A DNA stretch of 64,000 nucleotides from Entophlyctis helioformis (taxonomy: Eukaryota; Chytridiomycota; Chytridiomycetes; Chytridiales; Chytriomycetaceae), in assembly GCA_025526915.1 (NCBI GenBank), contig JAHLKH010000014.1, positions 1-64,000 on the forward strand, in the 5' to 3' direction. Position 1 is the stretch's first letter, and the number at the start of each line of letters is the position of its first letter. The notes below the pieces were generated by a model. The model worked only from the letters and a program-made list of their open reading frames with translations. It was not told where the DNA came from and did not search any database. Below are positions 45,905 to 57,378 of this stretch, in pieces. The translations under genes and the position numbers were made by a program.

Positions 45905-46090
45905 GATAGGATCCATGGGCCAATAAACCGGATGACATCATGCAATGCTGCAATGCCGTCGAGGTGCTCTTGCATGGCCGAATGGTTGCTGTCTGGAGAG
46001 TGCGTCAAGTAGAGCGGCCGGTCTCCAAAGAGCAGATGCCACAGAAGCAGATCTGTGTGAGAGAGTGCGACCGTGCCTATACTTTGGCAG
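45905..46090 (-). pseudogene. Relic of a Fanzor C-terminus
   Basis: On the minus strand this encodes SIGTVAL, an insert, then LLWHLLFGDRPLYLTHSPDS. This matches the last exon of the Fanzor at 63150-63300 (NIGMVALWHLLFGHRPLYLT). About 45 bp around TGTGGCATCTGCTCTTTGGA are almost identical between the two loci, and similarity continues weakly for ~80 bp (HLDGIAALHDVI against YLADIEATHHDI). Bases encoding the zinc finger and HRD motif are not recognisable. It sits between the convergent-side end of PEX5 and the start of the next gene. The rest of 45827-46246 shows no gene. Confidence 0.8.
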
Positions 46091-46246
46091 GAAGTCAGTG
46101 TGCCTTTACACAATCTGGCCACGATCCGGCCAACTTGCCACATCTGAAAGCAACCCAAGGTGGGCTGCATGCGCGTGGATGTGCCTCGCCCCCTGGCCGT
46201 CCATGCAGGCTGCTGACTCGCAGGTCATGGCAGCACCGCTATCGTC

Positions 46247-47512
46247 ATGCCGCCAAAGCCTGCGTTTCTGAAGCAGCTGCGTCTGCCTGTTATTGCAGCC
46301 CCCATGTTCCTGGTGTCTGGCACCGACCTTGTTGTGGCCGCCTGCAGGCAAGGTGCGTCTGTGTCGCTGCCACCGCCGCCGACAACAACGGCTACGGCTG
46401 CGAGTTGCTGACAATGTTGGCATGAAAAGGCATCGTCGGCACGTTTCCAGCGCTCAACGCACGCACCGACACGGTTCTGGACACCTGGCTGACGGACATT
46501 GGCCGTGGGCTCAACCAGCCTGGAGCGTCGACCGCAGTGGCGCCATACGGAGTCAACCTTATTGTCCACAAGACCAACAAGCGGCTGGACGGGAACCTCA
46601 AGCGCATTGTGGACCACAAGGTGCCGCTCGTCATCACATCCCTCGGAGCAGTGCGGGACATTGTTGACGCCGTCCACAGCTATGGCGGCGTTGTGTTCCA
46701 CGACGTGACAAACGTCCATCATGCTCGCAAGGCGATCTCGGTGAGTGTATCGCAGATCCTGCCTCGATCCTGCCCCGGTCCTTGAAAGAAGCATGCCTAG
46801 GCTGGCCTTTGACAAACTGCTGACTCTGTTACGGTTTGGCAACGAGCGTACAGGCTGGCGTCGACGGGCTGATTGCAGTGTGCGCAGGTGCCGGTGGCCA
46901 TGCAGGTGTCGCGTCTCCATTTGCGCTCGTTCCTCAGGTACGGCCGCCGCCTGCTTGCCACTAACGGCTGTGCTGTAACAGAGACCAGGATGCAAGGTGC
47001 TGACTACTGGCTCGACACACTTGCACTTCTCCAGCTCCGCAGCGAGTTTGACGGTGCCATTTGTCTGGCAGGAGCCATTTCAGACGGGCATGGCATCAGA
47101 GCAGCTCGTGCACTTGGCGCGGATCTGGCATACATGGGTACGCGATTCATAGCCACAAAGGAGTCTATGGCGGGGGAAGATACAAGAACATGATTGTGCG
47201 CGCCAAGTCAGGGCCAGCGCCATCGTTTCTGCCGACGGTGTATACGAGCAAGATCAGCGGCGTCAATGCCTCGTTTTTACGTGAAAGTCTTGAGCGTGCG
47301 GCCTGGATCCAGACAATCCGGTTGGCGATGGTCTTGGAGAAGAGGATTTTTCCAAGCTGGATGCAGGCAGTGCGCGCAAGTCTGACCAAGGCAGCAAGGC
47401 GTGGAAGGACATCTGGTCTGCTGGGCAGGGAGTGATCAACATCAACAGCGTGCCAACCGTCGCCGATCTCGTACAGCAGCTCGAGGCAGAGTTCAAGCAA
47501 GCGTTTGAATAA
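46247..47512 (+). CDS. Nitronate monooxygenase (2-nitropropane dioxygenase family)
   Basis: Exons 46247-46352, 46430-46740, 46854-46937 and 47035 onward join in phase. Motifs of this FMN-dependent TIM barrel are RLPVIAAPMFLVSGTDLVVA at the N-terminus, HDVTNVHHARKAI, then GVDGLIAVCAGAGGHAG with the FMN-phosphate glycines, then GAICLAGAISDGHGIRAARA and GADLAYMGTRFIATKESMA. The enzyme oxidises nitronates to carbonyls and nitrite. Two single-base deletions are evident: in the G5 run near 47166 (ESMAG then RYKNMIVRAKSG) and near 47302 (RESLERA then GLDPDNPVGDGLGEEDF). Corrected, the protein ends at the TAA at 47510-47512. Confidence 0.9.
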
Positions 47513-48979
47513 ATGCCGTTTCCCCCCAAAATGACTTCGTCTCTGTTCGCGAGGTCGGCCGGCAGCAGTATGAGCAGCATGAGCATGAGCAGCAGTCTAA
47601 GCCGCATGGCTCTGGCTTCACGCCTCGCGCCCATCCGTCTGCAGACCACAGCCGCATCCACCGGACAGGTTGCCAACTCTGCAGATGCAAGCGTCGCCGT
47701 TGCCGCTGCCGCTGCCGCTTCTGCCTCTGATGCCGCAGCTGCAGCTGCAACCACTTTTGCAACGAGCGCCAACGCAGCTCCAGCTCTGGCCGCTGCCGTC
47801 GGCCAGGCGCAAGGGCCGTGAACAGCAGCGAGGGCAGGGTGCTCAAGTCCGCAGCTCCTACCCACATGTCCAAGCTGTTTGAGCTGCCCACCTCAGCGGC
47901 CAACAGTGCAAGCGCCAGCACCACCTCGACGTCGCTCCTGCACCCCAAAACAGAGATCATTTCTGTTGGCCGCCTGCCACTAGTCAGTGTGCCGCAGTAC
48001 GAAGACCGTGCAAGTGCGTTTCTGCTGGATGGCCCTTGGTGCCCTTGAGGCTCTTGTCTTTGCGGTCGTGCTGGATGTGTGGAGACTGACACTGGCACGC
48101 ACTGGCTGATCGGCCTGGCTCTGTCGGCAACAGACGCCTGGTGGAAGTACCCGTTTGTGCAGTCTTGGCTGCATGCATTCAACACTGGAGCCTTTGCTGG
48201 TCTGGTGGAGCTGAGCCGCGATGTCTTTGGCCAGCCGGTGCGCTCAGATGTGATTGCGCAGGTGCTCGAGTACGAGCGCAACTGGCGCGAGCAGGGCACG
48301 GAGAGCAGCAAGACCCGTGGCCAGGTGCGTGGTTCGACACGCAAGGCGTTCCAGCAAAAGGGACGTGGCAAGGCTCGTGTTGGCACGATTCGTGCTCCGC
48401 AGTTTGTCGGAGGTAGGCAGGCATTGTGCTGGCTGCGGCATCCGCAGATTGGCTGTCGACCATTGGATGTGTGCCATGGCCGCTGACATTGGTGGCAACT
48501 GGCGCTTGCGGACCAATAATCCGTGCGTCTGCGCGTGGCGGACAGGCTACACGGTGCACGGACCCCACCCTCACAACAAGGCGACAGACATTCCTCGCAA
48601 GGTGTACAACCTGGGCATCCGCACGGCGCTGTCTACCAAGTTTGCACAGGACCAGCTTCTGGTGGTGGACCTTCTCGCTGCACCGAACGCGTCCAAGGCA
48701 GAGATGCGCGACCGCCTGCGGCGACTGGGCATTTCGGGCCGCAAAACGTGCTTCTTCTACGGTGCTTCGCAGCCGTCTCTGGCGCTTATTGAGGCTCTGG
48801 ACTCGTTCGAGGTTGCAAACCCGACCGAGGATGTTCCCGAAGGCGAGAGAAAGCAGCTGGTTGCAGCTGCCGAGCACGTCTCTGTGAGTGCGCTCATGGA
48901 GTACGAGATGGTTGTGCTGGACAAGGAGGCTGTGGAGGTATTGGAGGAGCTCTACCGCACGGAAATGGCCGCGCACTAG
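47513..48979 (+). CDS. MRPL4: Mitochondrial large-subunit ribosomal protein uL4m
   Basis: Exons 47513-48013, 48134-48412 and 48546-48979 join in phase. The first ~110 residues are a Ser/Ala/Arg-rich mitochondrial presequence. The uL4 core follows: VFGQPVRSDVIAQVLEYERN, the diagnostic TRGQVRGSTRKAFQQKGRGK loop (rRNA-binding and tunnel-facing), VGTIRAPQFVGG, YTVHGPHPHNKATDIPRK and DQLLVVDLLAAP. A single missing base near 47818 (GQAQGP then VNSSEGRVLK) interrupts the presequence. The ATG directly abuts the stop of the upstream gene; a second ATG at 47531 is possible. Confidence 0.92.
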
Positions 48980-49197
48980 GCGATCGCACCGGTTTATACT
49001 CTCTGGCATGGCGTTTATTGGCCGCCGGAATATAAAACACCATGGAACTATGTTTAGGGTACTTTTCGTTGCTGGCAGTGCTGGATCAAGTGCCAGACGC
49101 TGCGAGCTCTTCTCGCCACCAGCATCGACTGCCACAGTATGGGTCTCTGCACGTCCAACACTTGAAGGGCGGTGATCGGTTGGCAATCCATGCTTGC

Positions 49198-50403
49198 TTA
49201 TGTCAGTACGTCTGTGAGGAGAAGATCAACAACCCATGGCTCCGAGCGCAGCTGCTCGCAGAACTGCTTGGCCGTGATGCCCAGAGTGTCGGCTGTCAGA
49301 AGAGTGTTTGTCACGCCACTTGGGTCGCTTGTGGTTGGCTGGCCCAAGTGTTTGAGCAAGTCATGGCATGCCTCATAGTCTGGTTCAAAGTCTAGCGATG
49401 TCAATTCGACAAAGACCCCGTGTTTGTCCTTGGTATTAAAGTATCGCCGGCCGTCAACAAGGCCATTGTGGCGACCAGCTACGACGTACAAGCAGTGCAA
49501 GTACACAAAGTCAGGTCCGAGCTGGCCAATGGTGAAGCGTGGAAACCGAGCAACCTACTAGGCTCATCCAGATCGATGCCTGCCCAGACACGGCCGCCTG
49601 TGCTAAAGTGAGGGACCCCAATGTAGCGCAGAACGCCATGGCTAGCCAGCGACCGACGAACACGCACGCGATCGCCAGTCTTGAACTGGGCGGCTGTCAG
49701 ATTGCATGTCGTGTCAGACAATTGGGCGCATGCACGAATCACAACTACCTGGTGTGGCAAGAGCTGCTGAAGCATCATTAGCAAGTCGTCGTCAGAGAGG
49801 GCCTTGTCGCCGTCAAGATCCAAGACCCGAAAAACGACTATGGCAAGGCGAGTGGTGAGCGAGGAAGGAAATGGTCACGCTTGGAACGCGCCGACATACA
49901 TTCCAGACGTTCGTCGATGCTCGACCGTTGCCAGGCACAAACAGCATGCAGATATGTGTCAAAGGAAACTGGGGATGGGCTGGCTGGTGTGTGCCGGTGA
50001 AGAGCAGCGAAAACACCTGCGCAGCAGAGCTGTCAGGGAAGTGGATGCACGGCCGATACTAGCACAAATGGCAAGTGAGCTGGCTGACCCTCTCCAAGAC
50101 CCATTCTTGTGTGATGCGTTGCGCGACAGATGCCGGCCTGGAGTTTTTGGCTGCTGTGCCAGTGCTGGTGGCTGCTTCTTGTCCAACAGTGTCGAGCTGG
50201 ATTGACGCAAAGTGCCTGAAACAGCTGTCCAGCTGTGCAATGGATACTGGCCATGGGCACATCGTCAGCAAAGTAGCTGAAGCGCAATGTATGGCCAGCG
50301 GCAAACGTACGGCCGTGTTTGGCTGCAAGCGACAGCACCTGCTCAGACGGCAGATGCGCGGGATGAGAGGCCGGCCGCCAGCCTGGGAGTTGCTATTGCC
50401 CAT
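49198..50403 (-). CDS. CAP-Gly domain protein with preceding EF-hand-like segment
   Basis: The 3' exons are well supported: 49837-49749, 49685-49559 and 49478-49198 join in phase. The first encodes VVFRVLDLDGDKALSDDDLL, an EF-hand-like loop (DLDGDKALSDDD). The next two give a CAP-Gly domain: FKTGDRVRVRRSLASHGVLR, VPHFSTGGRVWAGIDLDEPT and GRHNGLVDGRRYF, then KHGVFVELTSLDF. CAP-Gly domains bind the EEY/F tails of tubulin and EB proteins. The GKNDG core reads GRHNG. The C-terminal ~60 residues are not recognised. The 5' part (50403-49838) is uncertain: the ATG at 50403 (MGNSNSQAG) looks like an N-myristoylation start, as in calcineurin-B proteins, but I could not join it confidently. It may be two genes. 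Confidence 0.55.
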
Positions 50404-50458
50404 AAGGTTCCACTAAACAGCAAATGGAATGCAATGAAATGATTTTATTGTACGATGC

Positions 50459-51185
50459 TTAAAGCTCCTTCTCGGTGGCGGCAGAGACCTCCTTGACGTC
50501 AGTGACAACCTCGCCCTCGGACACCTCGCCGGCCTTCTTGACGCCGAGCTTGGTGAGGATGGGGGTGGTGAGCTTGTTGAGCTGGTCAATCAGGCTGCCG
50601 ATGGCAGGGACCGAGGTGACAGCCTTGACGGTGCCGTTGACCTTGGTGACAATGAAGCCGGTGGCGGCAGACACGTTCTGGGTGGTGCGGTCCTTGGTGT
50701 GCTGGACAATCTCGTAGGTCTTCTCACCGGCGTGGATGACAAAGGTGGGGACGTAGGGCTTGACGGTGCCGACGGGGTCAGAGCCGAGAGCCTTGGCGCC
50801 GTCAACGGTCGACTGGACGAGCTTGACAATGGGGCCGGGGGTGTAGGCAGTGACGGTGGTGGTGGCGTAGTTGACGGCAGACGAGGCAGTCGAGGCGGCA
50901 CCGCGGGCAGCCGACGAAGCGGTCGACGTGGCGTAGTTGACAGCCGACGAAGCGGTCGAGGTGGCGTAGTTGACGGCCGAGGTGGCAGTCGACGTGGCGT
51001 AGTTGACGGCCGACGAAGCGGTCTTGACGGCAGTGTTGGCAGCCGACGAAGCGGTGTTGACGGCAGACGAAGCAGCGGACTGTAGAGAGCAGCCAAGAGT
51101 TGTGTGAGCAGCACGTCGTGGGCAGTGGTGCACCATCCGCGACCAGACACAAACGTACCTTGGCGGTGTCGATGATGCCAGACAT
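50459..51185 (-). CDS. Perilipin-like 11-mer repeat protein (lipid droplet coat candidate)
   Basis: Exons 51185-51159 and 51079-50459 join in phase 0 into 215 residues. After MSGIIDTAK come tandem 11-residue repeats (SSAVNYATSTA, TSAVNYATSTA and so on, about five clear and several looser). These form an amphipathic 11/3 helix as in perilipins and synuclein. A more compact C-terminal part follows (PGPIVKLVQSTVDGAKALGS, PYVPTFVIHAGEKTYEIVQH), ending in an acidic tail. This layout resembles fungal perilipin-type lipid-droplet proteins. Codon use is strongly biased to GCC, GTC and ACC, unlike the neighbours, which suggests high expression. Orthology is inferred. Confidence 0.65.
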
Positions 51186-52102
51186 GTTTGACTAGGTGAC
51201 GAGAACGAGGGAAAGAGAGAGAACAAAAGGCGGACGAGCGCAAGACAAGCAGACGGCGATGACGAGGATGGACGGGCGGCGAGACAGACGAGCAGACGGC
51301 ACAAGCATTTGGCCAAAACGGAAGGATGAAGGCGTCAGATGATGAAAGGCGGCGGCCGGCGGCGTTTCAAGTGTCAGCGAAAAATTGCAGCGGCAGGCGT
51401 TGCACAAGACAGGGGGCGGCGGGGCCGCCAGAGGAACAGCGGACAGCGGCATCTGAATTGCAGTGCGATGCAATGCAAGCAACATTGCACACGATGCCCA
51501 GAGAGCAGAGCAGAGCAGAGCAGAGAGCAGAGCATGTGTGTGCGTGTGCACTGGTGGCGTACAGCGATGCAGCACGCAGACTGCGGCTGCTGGTGTCAAA
51601 GAGACGCACACCAGACAGGCTGCAGCCGTGTGCACGGCGAGTCGGCTGGGCTCACATGGCTCACATGGCTCGCATGGACGCTCTTGCGGGGAAACGGTGC
51701 GGGTGTGTGCGGCGCAGGCGTGTGCGGCCAGAGCAAGGCAGACGACAGGGCGGACTGGCAGGACGGCTGCAAGGCGATGAAGGCAGCGCACTGGTGAAGT
51801 GGCGCCGCAACAGACAGCCGCAGCGGCGCCAGCGCAGCCAATGCATGCAGGCAGGGGAACGCTGCGATCGACGGACGGCTGCGACGGATACGCACCTTGT
51901 TGTTGATGTGAGTTGGGCAGACCTCGACAAGGGACAGGGTCCTTGTTATATAGCCAAGGTAGGATTAACCATTCCGGCCGCTCTCACGTGAAAGATGGAG
52001 GTGGCGGCGGCACGGACGACGCGGGACCCTCGATGAAACCCATTGTTTCAAGAGGCCTGTGCAGCTGCATCAGGTTGAGACTGCCCTCACAACCACGAGC
52101 CG
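51186..52102. other. Long intergenic region, no gene seen
   Basis: The region separates two divergent genes. It is purine-rich on the plus strand and contains a run of GAGCA/CAGAG units at about 51498-51535, a TATA-like TTATATAG at 51946 and a TCACGTGA at 51985. Open frames here are shadows of the simple sequence and share no coding features. Confidence 0.6.
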
Positions 52103-52946
52103 ATGGACGGCAACGACAGCAGCATCGACCTGCTCGACACCATCAACACGCCGCTCGAACGGTCGCACATCCTGCGGCTCGCATTGGCACGCATCATTCA
52201 CACACGTGATGGAAACACCGACGGCGATGGTTGCATTGAGGCATTTGAGGCGTCGGCATTGGAGTCGTGGGAGCATGCGTCATCGCCAAGCGGCAGCAGC
52301 ACCTCCAGCAGCAGTAGCAGCAGCGATCCGAAGCCGGGGCAAGACGGGACAAGACGGGCAAGAAGCAGCTCCAGCACCACGGTCGCAATGGATCGCATCC
52401 CCAGCCCCTTCTTGCAGACCGCAGAGCGTCGCCAGCTGTCGATATCGCAGCCGTTTGTGCACTTGAATATGCACACTGCCACAACACCAAACAGCATCAC
52501 GGACAGCGAGACAGCGACGACAGCGACGACAGCGACATCCTCCAAGAGCAGTTGCCGGATCAACCTCTCTTTGACCACACACTCCTCCTTGACGACTTTA
52601 CAGACGGGATCGACAGCATGGACGACGACAGCCAACAACTGCACGATCAGGATGATCATCGCCGATACTCGCCGTTCCTGTCTCGGCTCAGCGCGCCGCT
52701 CCCTGCGTTCCTGGACAGCATCGCAACCTTCCCGCTGGCGTCCGTCTTTGCCGCCAGCTTTGAAGCACGCCTCGAGTCTCTACAGCTGCTACTCCTTGAC
52801 GAAACGGCACCATCTCTGCCTCTCGTCGCGGCCACTCCAGGTCAAGCCACGCCAAGCATCGCGGCTTGGACCATGCGCTGTTTGACTTTGAGCATCTGCA
52901 GCTGTCCATCGACTCTCTCCGCATGGTGTCGCACGTTGGTCGATGA
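52103..52946 (+). CDS. Small Ser/Asp-rich protein, function unknown
   Basis: The ATG at 52103 opens MDGNDSSIDLLDTINTPLER, then LRLALARIIHTRDGNTDGDG, whose DGNTDGDG could be a single EF-like loop but lacks a clear partner. Ser-rich sequence follows, then an Asp-rich repeat and, after a one-base frame change near 52515, LPDQPLFDHTLLLDDFTDGI and FLDSIATFPLASVFAASFEA. A second frame change near 52858 leads to GLDHALFDFEHLQLSIDSLR and a stop at 52944-52946. The end at 52977 in the uncorrected frame is the alternative. No homologue is recognised; the helical C-terminal half looks folded. Confidence 0.5.
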
Positions 52947-53175
52947 CATTGAAGAAATGCATCATCTACAGGCTTAAAAGTATGGTGTGGGAAAACTGAA
53001 CATTGTTGGTTCAAGCCCAAAGTGATCAAGAGTGAGACACGACAAAACAGAGAGTGTTGCACGAGAATATGGCGGATGTGAGAGGGAGATTCACAGGCTG
53101 CATGCGGACAGAGTAGCTTTGATGGGTTGGAGGCGTGTCGAATGCAGAAAAGTAGCCAGTATATGCCGATCTAGC

Positions 53176-55799
53176 CTAGTTGAGTGACACTGCTTCCAGA
53201 GCGATTTCTTCCGCTTGGTTGGTCTTGTTGATGAGCTTGGCACGATCGTCCTCGTCCTCTCGCTTCTTGTGCGAAATGGACATGGGCGACTGAACAAGAC
53301 CTGATCCTCCAACGTGTCCGCCCATCTGCGACACAACGCTGAGACGAGTCTCGAGCATCGACGACTGCCGCGACTGGATTCGCGACTCGCGGCGATGGAT
53401 GGCTGCAAGGGCTTGAATATGGTCCTTGGCATTGTGCGAAAGGTGCGGACGGATGTACCTTGGGAGCCGCACAATCGCGAGAGCGTCAACAAACAGTGTG
53501 TCGGCCACCTTGATGGCATGTTCATATGTGCAATCTTCGCATTGCCAAACAAGACAACTTACTGTGCGTCAAGACGGTAGAGCCAGCCAAACACGGGCTG
53601 CTCAAGGTCTTCTTCAGTAATGACATTCTCTTCCTCCTCGTACTTGACCTCTCTCCTCTGATCGCCGCTCTGGTTGGCGCCTTGCTCGTTGCCAGCGACA
53701 GCCTCGTGGTCGCCATGACCGTCCGAGCCGGGCTCGTCGTCAGGCGTGATCTTGAGCCACTTGAGCATGTATGGAGTCATACCGCCGAAAATCAGCACAG
53801 TTGCGACAACCACCATGACCGTCGTGCCAAAGATGAGGCCTTTGATGGCAGGTCCAAAGTCTGGGTGGTCAAGGAAATTGACACCGAGGGCAAACGCGAC
53901 GCTCCACGAAGGCCAGAGAACCACATGAGTGTCTGCTGGTTCAGAGGGACCGGCTGCTGGCCAGGAAGGAACTGGCTCATTGAGAGGATGATGAAAACAT
54001 GACTGCGGGAGATGAGAATGGCAATCTGTCACAATGCATTCGCACCAGTCATTGCATCGGTTGATGGGTCAGCAATCATCGCCATCGCACATGTCGACAG
54101 AATATCAGACTTACAAGAGCAAAAATGATAAAGACGGGGTCGTACACGGTGCCAAAGGAGAGAAGACCCAAGCCAAGGTACAGGAAAATGAATCCTTCGC
54201 ACATGATGCAGATCATGCGAATCGTCACCTGTTGCAGGAAAGGACGCGAACCAAACGGGAAGCATGGTTGTAAAGGCAACGAAAATGGTTGGAATGCATG
54301 CGCGTTTGGTGAGACGGCGGATCGGACGAAATGCTTGCTGTCATCTCTCCAGCTCCAGCCGACTGACCTTCATGGTGCGCTGGGTTAGGTCGGTCAAATT
54401 ACTATAGGCATAGTGCGACATGGCAATGCCGCAAAAGAAGATGCTGATAATGCCGGTCAGAGACAGGATTTCGGCGAGGAGGTAGCTTGAGTAGGCGAAG
54501 ATGAACAGCATCACCATTTCGTAGATGGCTCCCTCATAGCCCGGGATCCAAACGTGCTTTGTGATCTTTGCAAACACCATGGCGACGATAACGCCAACAC
54601 AGAACGAGCCAAGAAACACGCCAAAACTAGCCAAACAGACACAAAAAACGGGAGCACGCCGAGGTCAGAGGATTCAGCCTGGAGACCCGTGAAGAAGCGG
54701 TAAAGAATGATCGAGACGGCATCGTTGAGAGCGCTTTCACCAAAGATGAGCATGTAGAGACGCCGGTCGACATTCGAGGGAAGCAGCGACAGGACAGTGA
54801 CCGGGTCCGTGGAGGAAATGATGGAGCCAAACACAAGTGACTCGATGACGGTCCATCCCTGCTCTGTCAAGATGCGCGAGAACGCCCACATGAGGATGGA
54901 TGTCACAAAGGTCGAATAAAACGCGCCGACGAGCGCCAGGCCGAGAATCGGGATGATGTTGTTGAAGAAGGACGTCCGTTGCAGATTAAAGCCGCCCTAT
55001 GTTCAGAGAAATGCCGTATGAGGAGGAAGGCGGGCAGGGCAAGCGGCAGTCTGTTAGGCTTTGACAGAGCCAAGCAGACGGCAACATCACAGACAACAAT
55101 GATGGCACCGCGGACGCACCTCAAAGATGATGGGAGGGAGCAAGACCAGCGAGAAAAAGTGAGAGTTGAGCCGGATGGCCATGTTGCTTGGGTCGTATGC
55201 CATGGATGTCCAGCCAAACGAAATGACAAGGCCTTTCAAGGCAACAGGACACGCCAACCCATAGCACAAGTCAGCCATCCAATCCAGCCGTACGTATTCA
55301 GTGTACCAGGTGGCACCAAGCTGAGTGTTTGCAAGACCTGAGTCGAGCATCGCCACGTCACTGTCGCGGCTTCATGGCTGCCCTCATGAAGACGCAAACG
55401 CAAGACGCGACGTGTCGTGTCGTGACTATCTGCCAACCATCGAATGCCAGCACAAGGCAGACTGGCCCACTGACCAGGGCAGTGTAGACAATGCGCAGAG
55501 GCAGCACAGCAAGCGACCAAGCATACATGCCAATGCAAACAGCAACCAAGGAGACCAACCCTGGCTTGGCAGTACCATAGAACCCACATACCAAGCAAAA
55601 TGTATACGGCCGATTCTCCAATGTACTTGAATTTCTTATGATGCAGGTAGTGCGCCAGATTGAGTGCAGCGGTAATCATCACGAGCATGAGCAGCACGCG
55701 AATGAAGATGTCATGCTCGCCCGCCTCTGTCACTTCGCAGGCATCGTGTGCTGGCGATGTGCTTGTATTGCTCGTTGTTGTATTGCCAACTCCGCCCAT
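53176..55799 (-). CDS. Sodium/proton exchanger, endosomal NHX1/NHE6 type
   Basis: Exons 55799-55592, 55232-55120, 54996-54368, 54228-54115, 54025-53563 and about 53500-53176 give roughly 640 residues. CPA1-family motifs are LVLLPPIIFE, FGSIISSTDPVTVLSLLPS with the ion-binding region, FGESALNDAVSIILYRF with the ND pair, IISIFFCGIAMSHYAY and WFSGLRGA-VAFALG. About twelve hydrophobic segments are evident, and the hydrophilic tail is charged (RREVKYEEEENVITEEDLEQ). Such exchangers alkalinise endosomes or vacuoles. Two single-base deletions are certain because they fall in conserved motifs: T6 near 54645 (LPFF then ASFGVFLG) and near 53905 (LRGA then VAFALG). The start at 55799 is the first ATG in frame. 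Confidence 0.93.
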
Positions 55800-55913
55800 T
55801 GTGGTTGCTGATGGGTTGGGAAAGACGGAAAACGCGTCGAGCAATTTGAAAACCGCAGGTCCAAGTGCTGCGCGATGAATATTCTCACGTTCGCATGCAA
55901 AAGTGACCCCCAA

Positions 55914-57378
55914 CTAGAGCTACAACAAAACAACATACACATTCAAATCCATTGCGACAGAAAATATGCCGGGACTGTTGCGTCAAGCCATGGATTCACT
56001 CCTGGTCTTTCCCTATCGTGTTTTTTGGACTGACACGACTGACACCATGCCGCTTCAACCATTGAAGCAGCAGCAAGCACCATAAGATCATCAGGCCAGT
56101 CAAAGTTGGGAAGAACAAAGGCTAGTTCATACTGCGACCAACCGTGTGGCAAACTACGATCGGGATTGACGCACGTTTCGATAAGGCCACTATGGATTTG
56201 CAACCAAATGTTTACATGCGTGCATCTTGATAAAGTGCAGTGCAGCCTGGAAGTTCAAGGCTAGTCATGTAAGGCCAGAGAATCAAAGCACAGCGGAGAC
56301 GACGAAGCACAGTATTGTCGACCGATACAACGGACTAGTAACCATAGTTATTGACGACATCAGCATCAGCATCCTTGATTTGATCGTTAATGGCTACATC
56401 GCACAAACCGCATCTGAATCTCACAGGTTCATATAAAACACGAACAAAAGCGTGAGCGCAAGGTCATATGCACCTGCTTGATAGATCAAGACGGGACGAT
56501 TAGGGAGGATACTGTCGAGTGTTGAGACTATCAGAGGCGAAAGAAAGCGTAAAGCAGCCGTCTTCATTGGCGGAAAGACATGTCTTTGGTTGTAAGCGCC
56601 ATTTGGTATGCTTCAAAGTCAACTCTGTGTTGCTGTCAGGCAATATTGATATGTTTTCATTGTATGGGATTGTTGAATGTAAGCATGCGATACACTTGTG
56701 CACAAAGCTTGCGCTTATCATCCAATCACCATTGGTCTACCCGCTAAATGCTCGTCTTGCAGCTCCATTTAGGGACCAGACTAGCATGTCGTCATGGTCA
56801 TACTTCCGCCGATATCTCAACTCCGGAAGTGGCAACTGACAATTTATCCTGCATGGGAGTCAAAAGCTGTCGAAACTTGGATACCTCGTGGTGGATCCAC
56901 TCTACGACACAAACACGGCTGATATCGGTTAAGCAACTCTCAGCAAGTTGAGCGAAAACTCACCCACATTCGTTGAAGGATGAACAATACTACTTGCGCA
57001 AACAATATGCTTTACATTGAACGTCCCTTGCAATAATCCAATACATTCACAACAACAAGTTCAAATTCATTTATGAACGCAGACACAACAAATACTGCAT
57101 GATCAGAAATCAGTATTGTGCCTTGTCAGAATCATAGGCTTAGCCAATGACCATTAATTGCTTAACCATAGCTTTCAATACATTCTGGGACATTGCGTCT
57201 CGACGTTTGAGGCGGCAATATCCCAATCAAAATCCAGACAACAACCAAACACGTCACTGAGTCGAAACACATGCCCCTTTCCTTGCTATGATAGCAACGT
57301 TGCATTCATCAACTGGACGGCAAGGGCTGGAGTGAACAACCCTAAATTGTGTAGCAGTCATTTCAACTTAACTTGTGA
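55914..57378. other. AT-rich gene-poor stretch
   Basis: Base composition falls clearly from the GC-rich background, most strongly from about 56200 to 57380, where long A/T-rich runs and TATAAA-like words occur. Only short frames without ATG starts or coding character are present. It ends where coding-like sequence of the next gene begins, so it may be the left flank of a mobile unit or simply a long promoter. Confidence 0.6.

Noticed and set aside
45940..46425. Plus-strand frame containing WRVRQVERPVSKEQMPQ, also seen antisense to the Fanzor last exon
   Set aside because: Both are shadows of the homologous Fanzor tail on the opposite strand, not a shared protein.
51326..51991. Plus-strand frames in the 51-52 kb intergenic region
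   Set aside because: Purine-rich repeat sequence gives long frames by chance; no start context, domain or splice pattern.
56519..56839. Open frame of about 106 codons in the AT-rich stretch
   Set aside because: No ATG start, no recognisable motif, and length is expected by chance.
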